A stretch of DNA of 5,860 nucleotides from Methanolinea sp. UBA473 (lineage in GTDB: Archaea > Halobacteriota > Methanomicrobia > Methanomicrobiales > Methanospirillaceae): NCBI GenBank assembly GCA_002509495.1, contig DAEV01000120.1, positions 1-5,860 on the forward strand, given 5' to 3'. Positions within the stretch are counted from its first letter, which is position 1. Each line of letters begins with the position of its first letter. The notes under the pieces are model-generated. The model did not search any database. It was not told where the DNA came from and was given only the letters and a program-made list of their open reading frames with translations. Below, piece by piece: positions 1 to 5,860 of the stretch. Made by a program: the position numbers and the translations under genes.

Positions 1-437
1 CTCAATCGTTCCCGGTCCTGAAGGGTGATCTCCTTCAATTCGTCGATCCCCTCGTTCCCGGGATCGAACGAAAGAGCCCTGTCATAGCACTCTAACGCGT
101 CGTCGTATCGCCCGAGGTTATGGAGCGCCACACCCTTTGCCTGCCACGCGACCGAAAAATCCGGGTCGATTTCAAGCGCCCGGTCATAACATTCGATGGC
201 TTCCAGGAAACGGTTCCCATTGGCATTATACGTCAGGCCTGTGATCAGCTGGTCCCTTGCTTCCGGATACGGCGTGTCGATCTCATCGGCCGGAACTGCC
301 ATCGCAATGACCCGGCCTCCGGTCGTCATGTTCGGTAAATCCGAAGGGGGCGGAGTTTGTGCCACTGGATTCATGCAGCCGCAGGTGAATAGCACCAGGA
401 GCAGTATGGAAATGACAGGAAGTATGGATCGTTTCAT
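1..437 (-). CDS. TPR-repeat protein with lipoprotein-like signal peptide (C-terminus beyond the window)
   Basis: The 145 visible codons start at an ATG (437-435) and stay open to the left edge, so the C-terminus is missing. Residues 1-21 look like a secretion signal: MKRS, then a hydrophobic stretch (ILPVISILLLVLF), then TCGC-M. Cys21 after Gly20 could be a lipidation site, although Thr at -3 is not the classical lipobox residue. A polar, Pro-rich linker follows. Residues about 60-93 form one TPR unit (ending ECYDRALEIDPD) and residues 94-127 form a near-consensus 34-residue TPR (W98, G102, L105, G109, Y111, A114, Y118, A121, P126). A third, degenerate unit seems to begin at the edge. TPRs are protein-protein interaction scaffolds, so a surface-anchored role is inferred and no specific partner can be named. 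A GGAG sits 8 nt upstream of the ATG, inside the end of the helicase gene, and only 4 nt separate the two genes. It is therefore probably the last or a later gene of the same operon. Confidence 0.85.
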   Translation of the reverse strand, partial: MKRSILPVISILLLVLFTCGCMNPVAQTPPPSDLPNMTTGGRVIAMAVPADEIDTPYPEARDQLITGLTYNANGNRFLEAIECYDRALEIDPDFSVAWQAKGVALHNLGRYDDALECYDRALSFDPGNEGIDELKEITLQDRERL

Positions 438-441
438 CTCT

Positions 442-2487
442 TCATCTCCGTTTCTTCTTCTCCTTCTCCCTGGCCGATTCCCGGTCCTCGGCGCACTCGA
501 GCTCGGCCACGATCTCCAGGGGGTCGTCGACCTTCCGGATGAGCCGGAGGATCTCGGAGAGCCTCTCCACTCCGATGAAGTGCTCGGCCATCACCCGGGA
601 GAGATCGGACAGGACGATCGTTCCGTCCTTCCGGGAAACCAGGCCCTCCTTTACAAGGATATCGAGCACCGGTTCGGTGGTCCCCACCATGCTCTCCGTA
701 ATCCGCTCCAGGTCGGCCTCCTTCCCCTGGCAGGCGACCGCGTTCGCCACGTACTCCTCGGAGCTCTGCTCGATGTCGTGCTCCGGGGCAACTTCCTCCA
801 TCTCGCCCTTCAGGAGCCGGATCGCCATCTCCTCCTCCGTAGACCCGGACCCCCGCGAGTAGCTTGCCCCGGGTTCGGCCAGGACCACCACCTTGCCGAG
901 GTCATGGAAGTCCGGGCGTCCGGCACGACCGGCCATCTGGTTGAACTCCTGGACGGTGAGCCAGGCGATCCCCATCGCAAGAGTATCGAAGATCACCTGC
1001 GAGGCAGGGAAGTCCACCCCCGCCCCCAGGGCCGCGGTGGTGATCACCGCCCTGATCTTCCCGGACATGAACTTCGACTCGATCTCTCTCCTCTCCTGCG
1101 ACGTCAGGCCCGCATGGTAGGCCGCGTATCCCGGCCCCAGGGCATCCGCAATGACGTGGGTCCGTGCCCGGGAGTGGGTGAAGACGATCGTCTGGCCATG
1201 GAAGCCCTTGGAGGAGACCTGCCGGTATTCCTGCTCGCAGAGCTTCTTGATGGTCGGGATCTTCTGCTTGTGCTCGAGGAAGAAGAGGTACCGCTCCAGG
1301 GCTACGGGCCGGTCGTCGTACCGGACGAGGGTCGCCCCCAGTTTCCCGGCAAGCACCTTCGGCATCCCTATTGTCGCCGACAGATACAGAAACTGGGCTT
1401 TCGGCGCAAGGTACTTCAGCCGTGCGATCAGCCCGTCCAAGCGGTGCCCGCGGTCGGGGTCTTCGAGCATCTGCACCTCGTCGATGACCACCGTGCCGAT
1501 GTGGGGCAGGCGCTTTCCGCACCGGACGTAGTGGTCCACTCCCTCATAGGTCCCTACCACGATGGGGGCCTGGATGTCCCTGTCGCCCAGCGGACGGTTC
1601 TCGGGGAGTTTGATCCGGGTCTGGCCGATGAGGATCCCGACCCCGCCGAGCTTCCCGTACCTTTCCTCGAACCGCTGGTACTTCTGGACCGCAAGGGCTA
1701 CAAGCGGGACCAGGAAGAGCATGTGCCCGTGACCATCAAGGTAATTCTTCAGCCCGGCCATCTCCCCGACGAAGGTCTTGCCGCTCGCTGTTGCCGAAAC
1801 GATGAGAAGGTGTTTTCCATAGAGAAGCCCCGCATCCACCGCCATCTGCTGGGCGGGCATCAGGGTCTCTACACCGGCAGCGTCCACGAACCTGCGCGGG
1901 AGCGGGAGTTCCTCCAGCCGGGATGTCTTTGCCACCGGGTGGGCCTCCAGCCGGTCGAAGAGCGTCTGCTTCATCTTCGCCTGCTCTGGCTGGATGCTTG
2001 CAAGGACCTTGTCGATATCGCGGAAGTTCCTGAGGAGCTCCTCGAGGTGCCCGGAGGCCTGTTTTCCGACTCTTCCCATCCCGGCCAGCTCCCGGCGCAG
2101 TTCGCGCCGTCCGCAGTCAAAGCAGATCTGCTCACCCGTGGAGTACCGGACCGAGGTCTTCTTGTCGATCGGCGTGACCCGGTCATCCATCAGGCAGATC
2201 CTGCAGACGGAGGCGTACGTAAAGGGGATCTGGAATCCCTGGAGAAAGGTCTCGAAGGGCTCGTCCTTCTTCGTTAAGTAGATCTCGGCTTTCCGGAGGG
2301 ACACAAGGAGCTCCTTCGAGGGAGTGTTCCGGAACTGTTTCTTCCCGCCCCACCGGACACGGTAGTGGACCGGGCGCTCGCCCCTTGGGGTTTCCGCCAT
2401 CTCCACCATCCCCACTCCCCGGACCTGCATGTTCTCGAGGAAAAGAAGCTTGTAGTTCCCTTTCTGGGGATTCACCACGACTTTCAT
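442..2487 (-). CDS. Archaeal Ski2-like DEAD/DEAH-box helicase with N-terminal zinc-finger region
   Basis: This 681-aa superfamily-2 helicase couples ATP hydrolysis to unwinding or remodelling of nucleic acid. All core motifs are visible: a Q-like region (PAQQMAV, 211-217), Walker A ATASGKT (232-238), motif II DEVQ (336-339), motif III SAT (370-372), motif IV IVFTHSR (434-440), motif V around TTAALGAGVDFPA (483-495) and motif VI QMAGRAGRPD (517-526). DEVQ with QMAGRAGR is typical of the Ski2-like group (Hel308, Ski2, Mtr4 relatives). Residues 575-640 read like the winged helix that follows the RecA lobes in that group. The protein then ends soon after in a charged tail (REKEKKKRR), so a full Hel308-type ratchet region appears shortened or absent. 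The N-terminal ~190 residues are non-helicase and hold C95-x2-C98 and C122-x2-C125, a probable zinc site; from memory this resembles the archaeal family called DUF5814. The ATG start overlaps the upstream stop in ATGA, with no strong Shine-Dalgarno, so coupled translation is likely. Whether it acts on DNA or RNA cannot be told from sequence. Confidence 0.93.
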   Translation of the reverse strand: MKVVVNPQKGNYKLLFLENMQVRGVGMVEMAETPRGERPVHYRVRWGGKKQFRNTPSKELLVSLRKAEIYLTKKDEPFETFLQGFQIPFTYASVCRICLMDDRVTPIDKKTSVRYSTGEQICFDCGRRELRRELAGMGRVGKQASGHLEELLRNFRDIDKVLASIQPEQAKMKQTLFDRLEAHPVAKTSRLEELPLPRRFVDAAGVETLMPAQQMAVDAGLLYGKHLLIVSATASGKTFVGEMAGLKNYLDGHGHMLFLVPLVALAVQKYQRFEERYGKLGGVGILIGQTRIKLPENRPLGDRDIQAPIVVGTYEGVDHYVRCGKRLPHIGTVVIDEVQMLEDPDRGHRLDGLIARLKYLAPKAQFLYLSATIGMPKVLAGKLGATLVRYDDRPVALERYLFFLEHKQKIPTIKKLCEQEYRQVSSKGFHGQTIVFTHSRARTHVIADALGPGYAAYHAGLTSQERREIESKFMSGKIRAVITTAALGAGVDFPASQVIFDTLAMGIAWLTVQEFNQMAGRAGRPDFHDLGKVVVLAEPGASYSRGSGSTEEEMAIRLLKGEMEEVAPEHDIEQSSEEYVANAVACQGKEADLERITESMVGTTEPVLDILVKEGLVSRKDGTIVLSDLSRVMAEHFIGVERLSEILRLIRKVDDPLEIVAELECAEDRESAREKEKKKRR
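446..449 (-). promoter_or_regulatory. Ribosome binding site of the TPR protein gene
   Basis: On the minus strand a GGAG (449-446) lies 8 nt before the ATG at 437-435. It overlaps the last codons of the helicase gene, whose TGA is at 444-442. This fixes the TPR protein start and suggests that ribosomes finishing the helicase can re-initiate there. Confidence 0.6.
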
Positions 2488-3293
2488 GGAGCGACCAGGT
2501 CGTGGATGATGTAATGCAGATGGACGCCTTCCAGCCTCTTCAAAAAGTCCGTGAACTCCTCGTCCACGATGAGGATGGCGCAGTCGATGCCGTGAAAGGC
2601 CGCCTCGATCACCCCTTCCCGGGCCCCGAAAAACATATCCGGCTCCCTGCCGGCCTGCTGCAGGGCTATGTAGGCCTCGAGTCCCACCGCAGCCACCATT
2701 CCGACGTCAGAGATGACCCCGGCGAGCCGGTCCCTGCGGACCTTTCTCGACCCGCCCCGCTGGATGCGGGGGACCTTACAGACATGCACAACCCCTTCGG
2801 TGTGCTCGATGATACCGGATAGCCGGGTGACTCCCGTGTCCTCGCCGGTCCTCGCATCCATCACAACGGTTCCCGTGGCAGTCTTCTCCCCGCGGGCGGC
2901 GTAGAGGAAGCCTCCCTTCATGTAGACTCCCACCTCGTCCCCTTCCGCCAGGTCCTCGGCAGCGATCGCGGTCCACGTGGAGACCTGCTGGATGATGTCC
3001 CTCCGGATGTGCCGCGCATAGACCTCCAGGGCCTCCGCATGGTTGAGCACCCACTCGATGCCCGTCCGGGTAACGGTGTATCGGCCCCGCCCCTGTGCGG
3101 CTACGAGCCCGTCGTCTGAAAGTTCCCTGATATATTCGGAGACTGCCTGAGGGGTGATCCCCAGTTTCTCGGCGATCTCCTGCTGGCGGACGGAAGGCTG
3201 GTGTTCCGTGATTTCCACGAGGATCTGGAGCCGTGTGACCTCACGTTTGCTGCGAAGGAGGGTGGAAAGGGGATCGTCAGAGGGTTTTGTCAA
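2484..3293 (-). CDS. Winged-HTH transcriptional regulator with large C-terminal domain (COG1497-like)
   Basis: This 269-aa predicted DNA-binding regulator has an N-terminal winged helix. A helical lead-in (TRLQILVEI) is followed by the HTH at 36-60 (QQEIAEKLGITPQAVSEYIREL) and a wing at about 64-76 (VAAQGRGRYTVTRTG). It resembles MarR/ArsR-type folds. Residues 80-110 are helical and may dimerise. Residues 115-180 are beta-rich and 190-269 form an alpha/beta part with AGVISDVGMVAAVG, MFFGAREGVIEAAFHGID and CAILIVDEEF. That C-terminal part could be a ligand or effector domain, but I know no function for it. From memory the architecture matches the archaeal group COG1497. The start is a TTG (3293-3291) preceded by a weak GGTG, and it overlaps the upstream regulator gene by 17 nt. 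The next candidate, GTG at residue 26, would cut into the first helix. Its stop overlaps the helicase ATG. Target genes are unknown; autoregulation of the operon is plausible. Confidence 0.85.
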   Translation of the reverse strand: MTKPSDDPLSTLLRSKREVTRLQILVEITEHQPSVRQQEIAEKLGITPQAVSEYIRELSDDGLVAAQGRGRYTVTRTGIEWVLNHAEALEVYARHIRRDIIQQVSTWTAIAAEDLAEGDEVGVYMKGGFLYAARGEKTATGTVVMDARTGEDTGVTRLSGIIEHTEGVVHVCKVPRIQRGGSRKVRRDRLAGVISDVGMVAAVGLEAYIALQQAGREPDMFFGAREGVIEAAFHGIDCAILIVDEEFTDFLKRLEGVHLHYIIHDLVAP

Positions 3294-3792
3294 TCAACAC
3301 CAGCCCCTGTCCCTTCACATCGAGATGGGGGATGCGCTTTGCCAGCCCCTTGATAAACACGGGGCTCACCCCGAATTTGCGGGCGATGTCGTTGATGGAG
3401 GTGTTTCCTGCCTGGAGCTCGTCTTCCACCTTCTCCACCATCATCCGGAGGTCCTCGTCGTTGGAGATGGAGATATACAGGAGGTCCGAGAGATCCGAAA
3501 AGTTACACTGGAAGTTTGCCCGGAACTTGTTGTACGTGGCCCGGTACTCCTTGATCGGCTTTTTTCCGGGCTCCGGCATCCTCCACTGTTCCTCGATAAG
3601 ATTCCCTTTCTTCAGCACGAGCAGGCACTGGTCCACGTTGTCTCCGTTCGCCAGCTGCCTGCAGAGCTCGTCCTCGGTCATCCAAGATTTGTTCAACAGG
3701 TCGTAGATCTGCTTATAGGTAGAGGTATTGAACGTGATAAGCAGGGGAACTAGTTCCACTGGATCGTTGACTATCCTGATATGGCCGGTCAA
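3277..3792 (-). CDS. Archaeal ArsR-like transcriptional regulator with two HTH regions
   Basis: This 171-aa protein is the first gene of the leftward operon. Residues about 20-95 look like a winged helix: TYKQIYDLLNKSWMTEDELCRQL, then DQCLLVLKKGNLIEEQWRMP as the recognition helix leading into a beta wing that ends EYRATYNKFRANFQC. Residues 97-127 are helical and acidic, a possible dimer interface. A second HTH follows at 131-153 (SINDIARKFGVSPVFIKGLAKRIP). It closes with a short strand-like tail, HLDVKGQGLVLID. I recognise it as a family common in methanogens and usually labelled ArsR-like, with no metal-binding cysteine pair visible (only C44, C56 and C96, widely spaced). The start is TTG (3792-3790); an in-frame stop lies at 3804-3802 and no ATG or GTG lies between. 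The next candidate is GTG at codon 12. No Shine-Dalgarno is seen, so a leaderless or short-leader transcript is likely. The effector and regulon are unknown. Confidence 0.82.
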   Translation of the reverse strand: MTGHIRIVNDPVELVPLLITFNTSTYKQIYDLLNKSWMTEDELCRQLANGDNVDQCLLVLKKGNLIEEQWRMPEPGKKPIKEYRATYNKFRANFQCNFSDLSDLLYISISNDEDLRMMVEKVEDELQAGNTSINDIARKFGVSPVFIKGLAKRIPHLDVKGQGLVLIDKTL

Positions 3793-3803
3793 GGTAAAAC
3801 CCT

Positions 3804-3815
3804 AATATTATATGG
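3804..3815 (+). promoter_or_regulatory. Probable TATA box of hypF
   Basis: The sequence AATATTATATGG is an AT-rich TATA-like element. About 26 nt downstream of its centre lies position 3835-3838, which would give a leader of roughly 11-14 nt containing the AGGAGG ribosome binding site. The spacing fits an archaeal promoter. The exact start site is inferred. Confidence 0.5.
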
Positions 3816-3824
3816 TGGGGTAAA

Positions 3825-3833
3825 TCAATAAAT
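3825..3833 (-). promoter_or_regulatory. Probable TATA box of the regulator-helicase operon
   Basis: Read on the minus strand this is ATTTATTGA, a TATA-like element. A transcription start about 26 nt downstream would fall near 3803, some 10 nt before the TTG at 3792. That gives a short leader without Shine-Dalgarno, which is common in archaea. The alternative AT-rich box at 3813-3803 would place the start after the TTG. Confidence 0.4.
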
Positions 3834-3839
3834 TTTTGT

Positions 3840-3845
3840 AGGAGG
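3840..3845 (+). promoter_or_regulatory. Ribosome binding site of hypF
   Basis: AGGAGG is a perfect match to the archaeal anti-Shine-Dalgarno. It sits only 3 nt before the ATG at 3849, shorter than the usual spacing of about 5-8 nt. No other in-frame start near it fits, so it supports the ATG despite the tight spacing. Confidence 0.65.
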
Positions 3846-3848
3846 CCC

Positions 3849-5860
3849 ATGCGCCGGAAAGGAAGAATTGTTGTCAGGGGAATCGTTCAGGGGGTCGGAT
3901 TTCGCCCTTTCGTGTATGCAAAGGCGATGGAACTCGGCATCCACGGATGGGTCAAGAACCTGGGCAGCGAAGTTGAGATCCGGGCATGCGGCGATCGGTT
4001 TTCAGAGTTCCTTGATGCGGTCTCACGGGGCCCGCCCCTTTCCCGCATAGACCACGTGGAAGTATTCCCTGACAGGAACCTTTTTCCAGGTGGTTTTTCG
4101 ATCGAGATGAGCGGGGAGGGTGCCCTTTCCGGCATGATCCCTCCCGACATCGCTACCTGCCAAGAGTGCCTGGCAGACATCATGACCCCCGGGGGGCGGT
4201 ACCATGAGTACTGGTGCACCTCATGCGTAAATTGCGGCCCCCGCTACAGTATCATCCGGGCACTGCCCTACGACAGGGAACGGACATCCATGGAGGAGTT
4301 CCCGGTATGCCCTGCCTGTGCATCAGAATACGGGGATCCGGCCCTCCGGAGGCACCATGCCCAGACGATCGCCTGTGCTTTCTGCGGCCCGCGACTCCGG
4401 CTGCTGGATCCCGAAGGCAGGGACGTGGACAGCCCTGATATCATCGCAGAGACCGCAAGACTCCTCGATTCCGGCTCCATCCTTGCCATCCGGGGATTGG
4501 GGGGATTTCACCTTGCCTGCATCGAGGATTCTGCGAGGGAACTCAAGAGTCGCCTTGGCCGGACGGAACAGCCTTTTGCGGTGATGGTCCGCCCGGACCA
4601 GGTGGATCACGTCGCCATTGTCTCAGCCGCGGACCGTATCCTGCTCGAAAGCCCCGAGCGCCCCATCGTGGTCCTGGAGAAGAGAGATCCTACAAGACAC
4701 GAACAGATCAGCAACCTGCACACCATCGGGTGTATGCTCCCCTACACGGGCCTGCACCACATCCTATTCTCGCACCTGTCCCATCCCCTCCTGATCATGA
4801 CCAGCGCCAATATGCCGGGTTATCCCATGATCACCGAGATCGACGTCGCCATGTCCCGGATGCATGACACGGTGGATTTCTTCCTCACCCACGACCGGGT
4901 CATCGTGAACAGGTGCGACGACTCGGTGATGAGAGACGGGCATATTATCCGGCTCTCCAGGGGCCTCGCACCCAGGAGGACTGCCGTGAACCTTGGGAAT
5001 CGCTGCATCCTTGGTGTCGGGCCGGAACTGAACGCCAACATCTCGCTCTACCGGGACGGGTTCTGCATCACGTCTCCCCACGTGGGCAATGTCCGCAATC
5101 CCCAGACGTTCTCGTACCTGCAGGAGACCATCGGGAACCTCTCGCGACTGCTGGGAGCGAAGTACGATCTGATCGCCCATGATGCCCACCCGCAGTTCCT
5201 CTCCACGCGCTATGCCCGCCAGCTTGCGGAGGAATCCGGAGCATCCCTCGTCCCGGTGCAGCACCATGTGGCCCACATCGCCGCCAGCACCATGGAACCC
5301 TGCATCGGGATTGCAATCGATGGTGTAGGGTACGGGGACGACGGAACCATCTGGGGGGGCGAGGTTTTTGCAGGAAAGGTCCCCCATTTCGAGCGGGTTG
5401 CCCACCTGGAGGTCGTCCCGATGCCGGGGGGGGATCTTGCCACACGGTTCCCTGAACGGATGCTCTATGGAATCATCCCCGACCAGCCAGTCCTCGACAT
5501 CCTCGCCTCCCGGGGGTGGACGGACCTGGAACTCTCCGTCCTCGCGGCCCAGCTCTCAAAAGGGATCAACGTTGCGTTGACCTCCAGCACAGGGAGGGTG
5601 CTCGATGCCGTCTCATCGCTTCTCGGGATCTGCCGGGAGAGGACTTATGACGGGGAGCCGGCAATGAAACTCGAGTCGTTTGCCACCCGGGGAACCGCTT
5701 CGCCATGGGACCTCGAGTATTTCCGGGCTGGCTCCTGCGAAGTCCTTTCCACCCGGGCGCTCTGCAGGATGGCTCTCGCCCGGATGATGCACTCCGGCGG
5801 GGATGACAGGGCACTCCGAAACATCGCCGCATCGTTCCAGGTAAACCTTGCCAGGGGCAT
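3849..5860 (+). CDS. hypF: Carbamoyltransferase HypF, [NiFe]-hydrogenase maturation (C-terminus beyond the window)
   Basis: HypF uses carbamoyl phosphate and ATP to carbamoylate the C-terminal cysteine of HypE, the source of the cyanide ligands of the [NiFe] active-site iron; it acts in the cytoplasm. The 670 visible residues are open to the right edge, and the family is usually about 750 aa, so about 80-100 residues are missing. Domains in order: acylphosphatase (RGIVQGVGFRPFV, 10-22, catalytic-type R19 and N37 in GWVKNLG); two zinc fingers with exact family spacing (C104-x2-C107-x18-C126-x2-C129, then C154-x2-C157-x18-C176-x2-C179); a YrdC-like domain, about 190-375 (LAIRGLGGFHLAC, TSAN at 318-321, HDRVIVNRCDDSV, SRGLAP); and a Kae1-like domain from about 385 (DAHPQFLST, the H472-x3-H476 metal pair in VQHHVAH, DGVGYGDDGTIWGGE, TSSTGRVLDAV). 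It stands alone rightward and is divergent from the regulator operon. In a methanogen it would serve the F420-reducing, Mvh or Ech-type hydrogenases. Two conserved lysines of the YrdC-like part seem replaced (L236, Q241). Confidence 0.97.
   Translation, partial: MRRKGRIVVRGIVQGVGFRPFVYAKAMELGIHGWVKNLGSEVEIRACGDRFSEFLDAVSRGPPLSRIDHVEVFPDRNLFPGGFSIEMSGEGALSGMIPPDIATCQECLADIMTPGGRYHEYWCTSCVNCGPRYSIIRALPYDRERTSMEEFPVCPACASEYGDPALRRHHAQTIACAFCGPRLRLLDPEGRDVDSPDIIAETARLLDSGSILAIRGLGGFHLACIEDSARELKSRLGRTEQPFAVMVRPDQVDHVAIVSAADRILLESPERPIVVLEKRDPTRHEQISNLHTIGCMLPYTGLHHILFSHLSHPLLIMTSANMPGYPMITEIDVAMSRMHDTVDFFLTHDRVIVNRCDDSVMRDGHIIRLSRGLAPRRTAVNLGNRCILGVGPELNANISLYRDGFCITSPHVGNVRNPQTFSYLQETIGNLSRLLGAKYDLIAHDAHPQFLSTRYARQLAEESGASLVPVQHHVAHIAASTMEPCIGIAIDGVGYGDDGTIWGGEVFAGKVPHFERVAHLEVVPMPGGDLATRFPERMLYGIIPDQPVLDILASRGWTDLELSVLAAQLSKGINVALTSSTGRVLDAVSSLLGICRERTYDGEPAMKLESFATRGTASPWDLEYFRAGSCEVLSTRALCRMALARMMHSGGDDRALRNIAASFQVNLARG

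Larger units (their letters stand above)
3793..3848. promoter_or_regulatory. Divergent promoter region between the regulator-helicase operon and hypF
   Basis: This 56-bp region is the only real intergenic gap in the window and is sharply AT-rich against GC-rich flanks. It separates two divergent genes, so it must hold the promoter elements for both, or at least for hypF. TATA-like elements for each direction are listed separately. The region is short enough that one bound regulator would probably affect both transcription units. No clear inverted-repeat operator was found by eye. Confidence 0.7.

Noticed and set aside
196..2277. Plus-strand 693-codon reading frame as a gene
   Set aside because: It lies antisense and in register to a helicase with every expected motif, has no recognisable domain, is rich in Pro, Leu, Arg and Gly as expected for a mirror frame, and has no ribosome binding site.
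2385..2822. Plus-strand 145-codon frame opposite the helicase-regulator junction
   Set aside because: It is composed of low-complexity mirror sequence opposite two well-supported coding regions joined by an ATGA overlap.
3154..3753. Plus-strand 199-codon frame across the two regulators
   Set aside because: It crosses the junction of two real minus-strand genes with HTH motifs and has no domain of its own.
3793..3848. Small RNA or riboswitch in the divergent gap
   Set aside because: The gap is too short, AT-rich and lacks hairpin-forming arms visible by eye. Promoter elements for two genes explain it.
3887..4219. Minus-strand 110-codon frame opposite the start of hypF
   Set aside because: The opposite strand carries the acylphosphatase domain and first zinc finger of HypF with exact spacing.
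4764..5405. Minus-strand 213-codon reading frame opposite hypF
   Set aside because: The plus strand here encodes unmistakable HypF YrdC-like and Kae1-like motifs. The antisense product resembles no family and is explained by the codon bias.

Overview
The window looks like chromosomal DNA from a hydrogenotrophic methanogen, most likely of the Methanomicrobiales. That placement is an inference. It rests on protein content (an archaeal Ski2-like helicase with an N-terminal zinc-finger region, two archaeal-type winged-helix regulators, and HypF for [NiFe]-hydrogenase maturation), a fairly GC-rich base composition, AT-rich archaeal TATA-like elements, and Shine-Dalgarno sites. I see no mobile element, CRISPR array, tRNA, rRNA or integration scar.

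The layout is two divergent units around a 56-bp AT-rich intergenic region (3793-3848). On the minus strand a tightly packed operon runs leftwards. Its order is a 171-aa double-HTH regulator (3792-3277), a 269-aa winged-HTH regulator with a large C-terminal domain (3293-2484), a 681-aa Ski2-like DEAD/DEAH helicase (2487-442), and a TPR protein with a lipoprotein-like signal peptide (437 to beyond the left edge). The junctions are a 17-nt overlap, a 4-nt ATGA overlap and a 4-nt gap. One promoter and translational coupling are therefore likely. On the plus strand, hypF begins at 3849 and is open through the right edge, with 670 of roughly 750 residues visible.

The HypF assignment is very secure. 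The acylphosphatase, double zinc-finger, YrdC-like and Kae1-like domains are all present in order with hallmark residues. The helicase is equally secure as a superfamily-2 Ski2-like enzyme, but its substrate is unknown. The two regulators are recognisable as archaeal predicted transcription factors without a known regulon. No gene is visibly broken. Nearly every base is coding, and the only noncoding stretch of note is the divergent promoter.

I found no clear new defence or biosynthetic system. The parts most worth a second look are the regulator-regulator-helicase operon, the uncharacterised C-terminal domain of the 269-aa regulator, and the compact divergent promoter shared with hypF.
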